A stretch of 13,329 nt of DNA from Alphaproteobacteria bacterium (lineage in GTDB: Bacteria > Pseudomonadota > Alphaproteobacteria > UBA6615), in assembly GCA_017643325.1 (NCBI GenBank), contig JAEPNS010000058.1, positions 1 through 13,329 of the forward strand. The letters run 5' to 3'. Under the pieces are notes generated by a model that saw nothing but the letters and a program-made list of their open reading frames with translations, was not told the origin of the DNA and made no database searches. Shown here in pieces: positions 7,275-13,329 of the stretch. Each line of letters begins with the position of its first letter. Within the stretch, counting starts at the first letter, position 1. Both the position numbers and the translations under genes were made by a program.

Positions 7275-7571
7275 TGGGATTCAAACCTCCAACAAGTGGA
7301 CTTGCGCGTATCGCACGCAAACGAACTTTCAGACACGTTTCGCCTCTTGGAACCCGTGGGTTCCCTAAGGCGTTGTGCGTCCTCCACAATGTTGAGATTT
7401 AGACTTATGTTTTTTTCTGTAAGAGGAACTGTCGGCGATCCTATTCATCGGGATGCCTGTCGCAACAAGCGATGCGTTCTCACCAATGCAATGTTTCGCC
7501 ACTGTTGCAAAATTGGCGCAGCTTTGTGACGTCGCTGCGTGCGAAGTGGGCAGGGCGAACAATAAATGTGC
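7275..7571 (-). promoter_or_regulatory. leader and promoter region of porin 1
   Basis: This 297-base stretch has no credible gene. It includes an AT-rich patch (about 7396-7420, with seven consecutive T on the plus strand) unusual for this GC-rich DNA, and a possible minus-strand promoter TTGCGA, 16 bases, TAGGAT at 7438-7465. If that promoter is used the untranslated leader is about 155 bases and contains the hairpin listed separately. Other weak box pairs exist closer to the gene, so the start site is not settled. A long leader would leave room for small-RNA or protein control, as is common for porins. Confidence 0.35.
7341..7372 (-). promoter_or_regulatory. imperfect hairpin or dyad in the porin 1 leader
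   Basis: The core GGAACC-CGTG-GGTTCC (7 bp with a 2-base centre if read as a DNA dyad) is flanked, after a 3-by-3 internal loop, by CGCCT / AGGCG. It lies 67-98 bases before the porin start. It has no T run, so it is not a terminator. It could be an RNA structure in the leader or an operator. Confidence 0.4.
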
Positions 7572-7602
7572 AAAAAAAGAACGGCGCCCCGAAGGGCGCC
7601 GT
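7572..7602 (-). terminator. Rho-independent terminator of porin 2
   Basis: On the minus strand a perfect 9-bp stem ACGGCGCCC / GGGCGCCGT is capped by the stable C(UUCG)G tetraloop and followed by TCTTTTTTT. It lies 34 bases past the porin 2 stop. It is the strongest terminator in the window and separates porin 2 transcription from porin 1. Confidence 0.92.
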
Positions 7603-7636
7603 CCCGAGTGCCGGTTTTTGGTTCTTCGGGATCGAA

Positions 7637-8776
7637 CTAGAATTTGAACTCGTTGCTGATCAGGAAGAGGGTGCCCTCGTTGTTCACCGGAACCGCCGTG
7701 GCGTTGATGTTCTCGGCGTCCACGAAGTTCAGGCCTGCCGCAAGTTCCCAGCCCGGCGCTACGGTGTAGGAGGCGTCAATCGAGAGGATCTGCACGTCCG
7801 TATCGCCTCCTGATCCGGTCGCGTTGCTCACCGAACTCTCGAACCAGCCGAGACTGATCCCGTACGGGCCGGTCGAGTAGGAGACACCGAGATCGTAGTA
7901 GGACCCGGAGTCCGCACCTGCGGCGCGGGCCGCCTGTGCGATGCCCTTCTCCGCGAAGTCGACATAGGAGCCGCCGACCCCGAAGCCGGCATAGGTCAGC
8001 ACGGCGCCGAAACCGAACGTCTCGATTTCGCCTTCCGTATCCGCGCCTGATGCCGTCTCACTGTCGCCGAACTCGCCGATGGCGCTGACAATGATCCCGA
8101 CCTCGTCGAAACTGCCTTCCCAGTTCGCCGCGACGCCGAAGACATTCTCGAAGTCGCCGTCGTTATCGGTTTCGCCGAACAGGTCCGCGGTACCCGAGTC
8201 GACACCGGTGTCGGGAGTCAGCGATGCGCCGACCTGGAAGCCGCCGAAACGCGGCGAGAAATAGGTCAGCTTCGTGTCATCGCTGGTGGAGTCCACACCG
8301 GGTGCGCTGATCGCGTTGGCGGAGCCGAACTGGATGAAGTCGGCAACGTCCCCGTCCGAACCGGCGCGGCCTACGAGAATATCGATGCTGGAGACGTGCA
8401 TCCGGTCGGTTGCGTCGTCCTGGTCACCCATCTCGACGCGGCCCCACTGGTCGCTGTCGATGAAGGCAAAGGCCTCGTCTGCGGCCGTGCCGTCACTCCC
8501 GCCTCCGTTTAGCTCGATGCCGACGCCGTACTCCAGCCCGTTGTCGGCTGTGTTCTTGGCGTTGATCTTCACCTCGACCTCGTCGCCGTGGAACTCGTAG
8601 CCGCGGCCGTAGCCGGCGGACACGTCCTGGTCACTGAATCCGACGATGAAGCGGAACTCGCCGCCCAGGGTGACGCTCATCGCGTCCTTGGAGCCGACCT
8701 GGCCTGCGTTTGCCGGCAACGTCATCGCCGCCGCACCAACGAGGGCGGTGCCCCCGAGAAGAATCTTCTTGAACAT
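7637..8776 (-). CDS. outer membrane porin (porin 2), paralogue of porin 1
   Basis: The 379-residue general porin resembles porin 1 over its whole length. The signal peptide (MFKKILLGG, then an alanine-rich core) ends PANA|GQ at residues 24/25, and the protein ends NEFKF with terminal phenylalanine. Residues 25-69 differ from porin 1 at one position only, and 185-214 are identical; the later loops are more diverged. The underlying codons differ at many synonymous sites, so the duplication is not recent or the blocks are under constraint. Start choice: ATG at 8776 has GGAGG 8 bases upstream. A second in-frame ATG at 8782 is only 2 bases from that site, and a longer frame from 8836 would bury the signal peptide. 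It is transcribed divergently from ahcY. It probably has its own promoter and ends at a strong terminator. Confidence 0.93.
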   Translation of the reverse strand: MFKKILLGGTALVGAAAMTLPANAGQVGSKDAMSVTLGGEFRFIVGFSDQDVSAGYGRGYEFHGDEVEVKINAKNTADNGLEYGVGIELNGGGSDGTAADEAFAFIDSDQWGRVEMGDQDDATDRMHVSSIDILVGRAGSDGDVADFIQFGSANAISAPGVDSTSDDTKLTYFSPRFGGFQVGASLTPDTGVDSGTADLFGETDNDGDFENVFGVAANWEGSFDEVGIIVSAIGEFGDSETASGADTEGEIETFGFGAVLTYAGFGVGGSYVDFAEKGIAQAARAAGADSGSYYDLGVSYSTGPYGISLGWFESSVSNATGSGGDTDVQILSIDASYTVAPGWELAAGLNFVDAENINATAVPVNNEGTLFLISNEFKF

Positions 8777-8784
8777 ACCCATAA

Positions 8785-8789
8785 CCTCC
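8785..8789 (-). promoter_or_regulatory. ribosome binding site that decides the porin 2 start
   Basis: GGAGG on the minus strand lies 8 bases from the ATG at 8776 (MFKK) but only 2 bases from the ATG at 8782 (MGMFKK). The spacing favours 8776, which also gives a standard signal peptide. Confidence 0.7.
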
Positions 8790-8846
8790 GAAGCGATGCT
8801 CGTTGTGGCGGAAGCTTTGTGGCCCGCCTGTTTCACTCGCCGCCTG

Positions 8847-8877
8847 TGTAACGGGCAGGTGTGACGCGCGTGTTACA
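8847..8877. promoter_or_regulatory. candidate operator between porin 2 and ahcY
   Basis: TGTAAC (8847), TGTGAC (8860) and inverted GTTACA (8872-8877) make three similar half-sites. The last two form an 18-base near-palindrome, TGTRAC-RCGCGY-GTYACA, with a CGCG centre (8860-8877). It lies about 71-101 bases before the porin 2 start. The symmetry fits a dimeric regulator such as an OmpR-type or CRP/FNR-type protein, but the spacing is not that of the CRP consensus. No regulator is assigned. Confidence 0.4.
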
Positions 8878-8906
8878 TCGACGATTGTTGCGGGAAGGTC
8901 GGCGCG

Positions 8907-8934
8907 TTTCTAGCGGCCTGTTGTATTCTGGCAA
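8907..8934 (-). promoter_or_regulatory. possible porin 2 promoter
   Basis: On the minus strand TTGCCA, 16 bases, TAGAAA. It would give a leader of roughly 125 bases containing the near-palindrome at 8847-8877. The spacer holds a 6-bp inverted repeat CTGTTG / CAACAG (8918-8937) that overlaps the -35 box. Match quality is moderate. Confidence 0.3.
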
Positions 8935-8947
8935 CAGAGGGTGATCT

Positions 8948-8997
8948 CGGCACCTTCGCCGGGGCGTGTTGTGGTGCCGGAGGACGTTTGCTATACG
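8948..8997 (+). promoter_or_regulatory. probable ahcY promoter with overlapping dyad
   Basis: TTGTGG (8969-8974), 17 bases, TATACG (8992-8997), with expected start near 9004 and a leader of about 40 bases. A 7-bp inverted repeat CGGCACC (8948-8954) / GGTGCCG (8973-8979) overlaps the -35 box and could be an operator. If transcription starts further upstream it could instead form a leader hairpin. I see no conserved core of the known SAH or SAM riboswitches in the 210 bases before ahcY. Confidence 0.45.
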
Positions 8998-9046
8998 CCG
9001 CTCGAATCCCGCGCGCCGCCGCGGTCCATACAACCGGAGAATTCAT

Positions 9047-10468
9047 ATGTCTTCCGCTGCTGAAACAGCCGCCGGCGATGGCGACTACGCGATTGCCGAC
9101 ATCTCGCTCGCCGAGTGGGGCCGCAAGGAACTCGATCTCGCCGAAGTCGAGATGCCGGGCCTGATGGCAATCCGCGAGGAGTATGGCAACGAGAAACCGC
9201 TCAAGGGCGCGCGGATCGCCGGCTCGCTGCACATGACGATTCAGACGGCTGTGCTGATCGAGACCCTCGAAGCGCTCGGGGCCGACGTTCGCTGGGCATC
9301 CTGTAATATCTATTCGACCCAGGACCATGCCGCCGCGGCGATCGCGGCCAAGGGCACGCCGGTTTTCGCGGTGAAGGGCGAGACGCTCGAAGAGTACTGG
9401 GACTATGCCCACCGAATCTTCGATTGGGCGGACGGCGGCGTGCCGAACATGATCCTCGACGACGGCGGCGACGCGACGCTTCTGATCCACCTCGGCAAAC
9501 AGGCGGAAACCGATCCGTCCGTGCTCGACAACCCCGAGAACGAGGAAGAGGAAGCCGCCTACGCGTCGATCAAGAAGCGGCTGGCCGAGCAGCCGGGCTG
9601 GTATTCGAAGGTTGCGGAAAGCATCAAGGGCGTGACCGAGGAAACGACCACGGGCGTCCACCGCCTCTACGAGATGGCAAAGAAGGGCACGCTCCTGTTT
9701 CCTGCGATCAACGTGAACGATTCCGTGACGAAGTCGAAGTTTGACAACCTGTACGGTTGCCGCGAAAGCCTCGTCGACGGCATCCGCCGCGGCACCGACG
9801 TGATGATGTCGGGCAAGATCGCGGTCGTCGCGGGATACGGTGAGGTCGGAAAGGGGTCCGCGGAATCTCTGCGCAATGCCGGGTGCCGCGTGATGGTGAC
9901 CGAGATCGACCCGATCTGCGCCCTGCAGGCGGCCATGGAAGGCTACGAGGTGGTGACCATGGAGGACGCGGCGCCGCAGGGCGACATCTTCGTCACGGCC
10001 ACCGGCAACGTCGATGTCATCACGGTCGAACACATGCGCGAGATGAAGGACCGTGCCATCGTGTGCAACATCGGTCACTTCGATTCCGAGATCCAGGTCG
10101 CCGGCCTGAAGAACTTCAAGTGGCAGAACATCAAGCCCCAGGTCGACGAGATCGAATTCCCGGACGGCAAGAAAATGATCCTGCTGTCGGAGGGCCGTCT
10201 CGTGAACCTGGGCAATGCCACCGGCCACCCGAGTTTCGTGATGAGCATGTCCTTCACCAACCAGGTCCTCGCCCAGATCGAGCTCTGGACGAACACCGGC
10301 GCGTACGACAAGCAGGTGTACGTCCTGCCGAAGCATCTGGACGAGAAGGTCGCGACTTTGCATCTGGCGAAGGTGGGCGCATCGCTGACAAAACTCAGCG
10401 ACCGTCAATCCGACTATCTCGGAATCCCGGTCGCGGGCCCGTTCAAGCCCGACGCGTATCGTTACTAG
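9047..10468 (+). CDS. ahcY: adenosylhomocysteinase (S-adenosyl-L-homocysteine hydrolase)
   Basis: The 473-residue cytoplasmic, NAD+-dependent enzyme splits S-adenosylhomocysteine to adenosine and homocysteine, removing the product inhibitor of methyltransferases and feeding the methionine cycle. Signature 1 is SCNIYSTQDHAAAAI (85-99). The NAD-binding signature is GKIAVVAGYGEVGKG (256-270). Catalytic residues are visible as H62, D139, E199, K229, D233 and N234. The segment of about 40 residues at 150-190 is the insertion typical of the longer bacterial form. The C-terminus is KPDAYRY where nearly all homologues have KPDHYRY, so His is replaced by Ala; the Lys and Tyr that reach into the partner subunit's NAD site are kept. 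The start is fixed by GGAGA 7 bases before the ATG. It appears to be monocistronic, with its own promoter and a good terminator. Confidence 0.97.
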   Translation: MSSAAETAAGDGDYAIADISLAEWGRKELDLAEVEMPGLMAIREEYGNEKPLKGARIAGSLHMTIQTAVLIETLEALGADVRWASCNIYSTQDHAAAAIAAKGTPVFAVKGETLEEYWDYAHRIFDWADGGVPNMILDDGGDATLLIHLGKQAETDPSVLDNPENEEEEAAYASIKKRLAEQPGWYSKVAESIKGVTEETTTGVHRLYEMAKKGTLLFPAINVNDSVTKSKFDNLYGCRESLVDGIRRGTDVMMSGKIAVVAGYGEVGKGSAESLRNAGCRVMVTEIDPICALQAAMEGYEVVTMEDAAPQGDIFVTATGNVDVITVEHMREMKDRAIVCNIGHFDSEIQVAGLKNFKWQNIKPQVDEIEFPDGKKMILLSEGRLVNLGNATGHPSFVMSMSFTNQVLAQIELWTNTGAYDKQVYVLPKHLDEKVATLHLAKVGASLTKLSDRQSDYLGIPVAGPFKPDAYRY

Positions 10469-10478
10469 ACTGCCAATC

Positions 10479-10490
10479 GCGCAATTGCGC
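10479..10490. repeat. 12-base perfect palindrome after ahcY
   Basis: GCGCAATTGCGC lies 10 bases past the ahcY stop and just before the terminator. It may be chance or a protein site; as RNA it cannot fold tightly because the centre leaves no loop. Confidence 0.3.
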
Positions 10491-10500
10491 TGTTCAATCG

Positions 10501-10538
10501 ACGCCGGCAACCCTCTAGAGTTGCCGGCGTTCTTGCTT
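10501..10538 (+). terminator. Rho-independent terminator of ahcY
   Basis: A perfect 11-bp stem ACGCCGGCAAC (10501-10511) / GTTGCCGGCGT (10520-10530) has an 8-base loop and a following TCTTGCTT. It starts 33 bases after the ahcY stop. The T run is interrupted, but the stem is strong. Confidence 0.8.
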
Positions 10539-10550
10539 GCGCCGCGCCGG

Positions 10551-10575
10551 CTGCCCGGTTGGCGCGGTCGGGCAG
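10551..10575 (+). promoter_or_regulatory. hairpin upstream of divL
   Basis: A perfect 7-bp inverted repeat CTGCCCG / CGGGCAG has an 11-base centre and lies 44-68 bases before the divL start. No clear -35/-10 pair is visible in the 80 bases between the ahcY terminator and divL. A GATTC (GANTC type) occurs at 10586-10590, the site methylated by CcrM in alphaproteobacteria. Confidence 0.3.
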
Positions 10576-10618
10576 GGCGTCCGGTGATTCCGCCTAACAG
10601 CTGCGAGATCGCGCTCAC

Positions 10619-12976
10619 GTGTCGACCGGTACCTTCCTTCTGATCATTGCCGCTGTCGCGGGTGCGTCGGCCGTATTCGGTTTCGCACTGTGCCGGGCCG
10701 GCACGATGCGGAACCTGAGACGTGAACGCGGTGCGCACCAACGGCTCGCTTCGATCCTCGCGACGGTCCCCGGTGGGTTTATCTCCTGGGATGAAGGCGG
10801 GACGGCGGAGATCTCCGACGGACTGCGCGATATGCTGGGCGGCGAGGAAAGCGGGGTCGAAGATGTCCTCAATTCCTTCGGCACGTCAGACGCACAGGAT
10901 CTCGAACGGCTGATCGATGCGCTGCGCACGCGCGGCGAGGAGTTCTCGCGGACCCTGCTGACGATCGATGCAGGACAGGCGCTGCGTATTGACGGCCGGC
11001 GGTCACGGCATGCGGACCTGGACGTGGTGTGGGTGGCTGACGTGACGAACGAGACCGCGGTGCAGTCCGATACGGCGATCCAGCTCACCGCTGCGGAGGT
11101 CGAGCGAGACGGGTTCCGCGCGATGCTCGATGCTCTGCCGATCATGGTCTGGCGGAGAAGCCGCGACCTGTCGCTGGCCCAGGTCAACAGGGCCTATGTC
11201 GAGGCGCTGCACCCCGAGGGCGATCACGGGGACGAGCGCCGGCCGTCCGAACTTGAGGATGTTCGTTTTCTTGCGGACACCGAGATTGCGGAACGCGCGC
11301 GCTCGAGCGGCGTCCCGCAGTCGGAAAGCCGCCATGTCGTGATCGGGGGATCGCGCAGGTTGCTGGAGTTCAGCGAGGTGCCGACCGACGACATGGGCGT
11401 GGTTGGATATGCCCGTGACTTCACGCAGCTTGAGGAGGTGCAGGAGGAACTCTCGAGCCACGTGGCCGCGCAGAGTGATGTGCTCGAGAGTCTCGCCGTG
11501 GCTGTCGCGATCTACGGATCGGACACGCGACTGAAGTTCTACAACAGCGCCTACGCGCGCCTGTGGGACGCCGATGCCGCCTGGCTCGATACCGAGCCGA
11601 CGCTGGGTGACGAACTTGAAAAGCTGCGCGAGCGGCGGCTTGTGACCGAAGAGGTCGACTTCCGTGCCCACAAGCAGGAGCAGCTTTCCCTCTTCACGTC
11701 GCTGATCGCACCGACCGAAACACTGGTCCACCTCCCCGACGGGAAGACGCTGTTCAAGCGTATTTCGCCGCACCCGCTCGGTGGCCTGATGTTCACCTAC
11801 GAGGATGTGACGGACCGTCTTTCGCTCGAAGGCCGGTACAACACGATGATCGAGGTGCAGCGCCGCACGCTCGACAATCTCTACGAGGGCGTGGCGCTGA
11901 TCGGACCGGACGGCCGACTGAAGCTCTGCAACTCGGCCTATGGCCGGCTGTGGCAATTCAGCGAGGCGGACCTTGCCGGAGAACCGCGTGTCGAGGACCT
12001 GATCGAGAAGGCGCGGCATTTTTACGGGGATATGCCGGACGAGGAGTGGAAGGAGGAACGCAAGCAGATCCGCGCGCGCCTGATGTCCCGCGAACCTGTT
12101 TCCGGACCGCTCGAACGCGCTGACGGAACTGTCCTGCAATATGCCGGGGTCCCGCTGCCCGACGGCATGATGCTGATGACCTATTTCGACGTGACGGACT
12201 CGAACCGGGTCGAACGGGCATTGCGGGAGCGGAACGAGGCGCTCGAGGAGGCCGACCGGCTCAAGTCCGAGTTCGTGGCCAACGTGTCCTATGAGCTCCG
12301 TACTCCGCTCAACACGATCATCGGCTTTGCCGAGGTTCTCAACGGCGACATGTTCGGGCCGCTCAACGAGAGGCAGAGCGAGTATATCGGCGGGATTCTG
12401 GAGGCGAGCGAGGCACTGCTCGAGCTGATCAACGACATCCTCGACCTTGCCACGATCGAGGCGGGTTATATGACCCTCGACCGGGTCCAGTTCGACATCC
12501 ATGCGATGATGGCCGGCGTGTTCTCGCTCAACCGGGAGCGGGCGCGCGTCAAAGAGCAAAAACTCGTTCTCGATTGTGCTCCGGACATCGGGAGCATGTT
12601 CGCCGATGAGCGCCGCCTGAAACAGGTCCTCTTCAACCTTGCGAGCAATGCGATCAAGTTCACGCCCGAGCAGGGTGTTATCAGGCTGGGTGCCGAGCGG
12701 GATGGGGACGATGTCATTTTCAGCGTCACCGACACGGGTGTCGGTATTCATGCGGACGAGCAGGAACGCGTGCTGGAAAGCTTTGAACGCGGCAACCGTC
12801 CGCGCGGCCGTCAGTCCGGGGTCGGGGCCGGTCTCGGCCTGAGCCTGGTGAAGAGCTTTGTGGAACTTCACGGCGGTGAGGTGGAGTTGAGTTCGGAGCC
12901 TGACGAGGGCACGGCCATCCGCTGCCGCATGCCATCGTTGCCCCGATCGGAGTCAGACACAGAAGCTGTGTCATGA
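10619..12976 (+). CDS. divL: DivL-type PAS domain sensor protein, tyrosine pseudo-histidine kinase
   Basis: The 785-residue membrane-anchored protein has one N-terminal transmembrane helix (about 4-24), PAS-like regions (about 45-145 and 165-270), two clearer PAS domains (about 287-395 and 417-525, sharing a Y-N/C-x-A-Y-x-R-L-W motif), a HisKA dimerisation helix pair from 545, and an intact HATPase domain. The H-box reads VSYELRTPL, with Tyr558 where a kinase has His; Caulobacter DivL likewise has Tyr at position 550. The N box (N673, N677, K680), G1 DTGVGI (705-710), F box FERG (722-725) and G2 GAGLGL are kept, so ATP binding is likely. Caulobacter DivL binds phospho-free DivK and tunes CckA kinase activity toward CtrA; the same role here is inferred. 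Start is GTG with a weak ribosome site. The next ATG (codon 30) would remove the transmembrane helix. The 3' end overlaps tsaE by 4 bases. Confidence 0.9.
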   Translation: MSTGTFLLIIAAVAGASAVFGFALCRAGTMRNLRRERGAHQRLASILATVPGGFISWDEGGTAEISDGLRDMLGGEESGVEDVLNSFGTSDAQDLERLIDALRTRGEEFSRTLLTIDAGQALRIDGRRSRHADLDVVWVADVTNETAVQSDTAIQLTAAEVERDGFRAMLDALPIMVWRRSRDLSLAQVNRAYVEALHPEGDHGDERRPSELEDVRFLADTEIAERARSSGVPQSESRHVVIGGSRRLLEFSEVPTDDMGVVGYARDFTQLEEVQEELSSHVAAQSDVLESLAVAVAIYGSDTRLKFYNSAYARLWDADAAWLDTEPTLGDELEKLRERRLVTEEVDFRAHKQEQLSLFTSLIAPTETLVHLPDGKTLFKRISPHPLGGLMFTYEDVTDRLSLEGRYNTMIEVQRRTLDNLYEGVALIGPDGRLKLCNSAYGRLWQFSEADLAGEPRVEDLIEKARHFYGDMPDEEWKEERKQIRARLMSREPVSGPLERADGTVLQYAGVPLPDGMMLMTYFDVTDSNRVERALRERNEALEEADRLKSEFVANVSYELRTPLNTIIGFAEVLNGDMFGPLNERQSEYIGGILEASEALLELINDILDLATIEAGYMTLDRVQFDIHAMMAGVFSLNRERARVKEQKLVLDCAPDIGSMFADERRLKQVLFNLASNAIKFTPEQGVIRLGAERDGDDVIFSVTDTGVGIHADEQERVLESFERGNRPRGRQSGVGAGLGLSLVKSFVELHGGEVELSSEPDEGTAIRCRMPSLPRSESDTEAVS
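12956..12972 (+). promoter_or_regulatory. hairpin directly before the tsaE start
   Basis: A perfect 7-bp stem GACACAG / CTGTGTC with an AAG loop ends at the base before the tsaE ATG and lies where a ribosome binding site would be. It is inside the last codons of divL. Ribosomes finishing divL would open it, which fits translational coupling. Confidence 0.45.
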
Positions 12977-13329
12977 GCGGTAAATCCGAACGCGCCGTAG
13001 ATCATCCGGTCACGCGCGAGGTTTTCCTCCCTGACGAACCGGCGATGATGGAGTTCGCGGCAAATCTGGCCGTCGATCTCGTGCGCGGAGATGTGCTGGC
13101 TCTGTTTGGTGACCTCGGGGCCGGCAAGACGACCCTCGCACGTGGACTGTTGCGAGGACTGGGCTGGTCGGGGGCTGTTCCAAGCCCGACATTCACGATC
13201 GTGCAGCATTACGACACCCCGCGCCTTTCCGTCGCGCATTTCGATCTCTACCGACTTTCCGACCCGGCCGAGCTCTCAGAGCTCGCGCTCGAAGAGGCGT
13301 GGCACGCGGGGGCGGTCCTCATCGAGTGG
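12973..13329 (+). CDS. tsaE: tRNA N6-threonylcarbamoyladenosine biosynthesis ATPase TsaE (3' end missing)
   Basis: The first 119 residues of a small P-loop ATPase are visible; the full family length is about 150-170. TsaE works with TsaB and TsaD to make the universal t6A modification of tRNAs reading ANN codons. Seen are the N-terminal approach strand, Walker A GDLGAGKTT (46-54), the switch-like PSPTFTIVQHY (70-80), and HFDLYRLSDPAEL (89-101) with the acidic Walker B area. The frame runs off the right edge at LIEW, which leads into the conserved family block. The ATG overlaps the divL TGA (ATGA) and lacks a Shine-Dalgarno sequence, so it depends on coupled translation. The divL-tsaE pairing is common in alphaproteobacteria. 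Confidence 0.95.
   Translation, partial: MSGKSERAVDHPVTREVFLPDEPAMMEFAANLAVDLVRGDVLALFGDLGAGKTTLARGLLRGLGWSGAVPSPTFTIVQHYDTPRLSVAHFDLYRLSDPAELSELALEEAWHAGAVLIEW

Noticed and set aside
7081..7389. Small upstream minus-strand frame starting in the porin 1 leader
   Set aside because: It reads into the porin coding region out of frame and shows no conserved protein features, so it is treated as chance.
6231..7529. 432-codon plus-strand frame opposite porin 1
   Set aside because: The porin has a signal peptide, strand pattern and terminal Phe; the opposite frame has none of these and extends into the leader only by chance.
8837..9046. SAH or SAM riboswitch before ahcY
   Set aside because: The region is short, the likely promoter leaves only about 40 bases of leader, and no conserved riboswitch core was recognised by eye. 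A covariance-model search would settle it.
8873..10741. 622-codon open frame antisense to ahcY
   Set aside because: It is a shadow of a high-GC gene. The translation is rich in Arg, Asp, His and Val with no domain, and ahcY on the other strand is certain.
11003..12871. 622-codon open frame antisense to divL
   Set aside because: It has the same composition artefact; its equal length to the ahcY shadow is coincidence. No ribosome site or recognisable motif was seen.
1..13329. Defence system, prophage, transposon or CRISPR array
   Set aside because: Every long stretch is explained by recognised housekeeping, transport or regulatory genes. No terminal repeats, integrase, transposase or regularly spaced repeats were seen.

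Overview
The window is high-GC DNA with the gene content of a free-living, probably marine, alphaproteobacterium. A Rhodospirillales-like lineage is my best guess. Supporting signs are a short (147-residue) HPr kinase beside a mannose-type EIIA and HPr, a DivL-type sensor protein with tyrosine at the phospho-acceptor position, a DctP-type TRAP binding protein, and trimeric-type porins ending in phenylalanine. No rRNA, tRNA, CRISPR array, insertion sequence or phage gene was seen.

Layout, left to right. (1) 1-3838 is an accessory catabolic block: the 3' part of a TRAP solute-binding protein gene (+), meeting tail to tail with a GntR regulator and a 3-hydroxyisobutyrate-dehydrogenase-family gene (-, one operon with a recognisable promoter and a candidate operator), then a Gfo/Idh/MocA oxidoreductase gene (-) with its own terminator. 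(2) 3976-6077 is a tight + strand operon, hprK-rapZ-EIIA(Man)-ptsH. It encodes a regulatory phosphotransferase branch with no sugar permease in view. (3) 6141-8776 holds two tandem paralogous porin genes on the - strand, each closed by a terminator with the same CGGCGCCC stem core. (4) 9047-13329 is ahcY with its own promoter and terminator, then divL and tsaE (cut by the right edge), the last two overlapping by 4 bases.

In many alphaproteobacteria hprK, the EIIA gene, ptsH, ahcY, divL and tsaE lie close together. Here that core neighbourhood is recognisable, but the oppositely oriented porin pair splits it between ptsH and ahcY, and the catabolic block occupies the left flank. HprK would phosphorylate HPr at Ser50, while EI (not in the window) would phosphorylate HPr His19 and, through it, EIIA His9. 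AhcY clears S-adenosylhomocysteine after methylation, DivL is a cell-cycle/polarity regulator, and TsaE serves tRNA t6A synthesis.

I do not see a convincing wholly new system. The items most worth a second look are the Tyr558 pseudo-histidine kinase, the porin pair with a 30-residue invariant acidic block, the near-palindrome between porin 2 and ahcY, the pseudopalindrome on the gntR promoter, the His-to-Ala change in the AhcY C-terminal tail, the arginine P-loop of RapZ, and the hairpin placed directly before the tsaE start.
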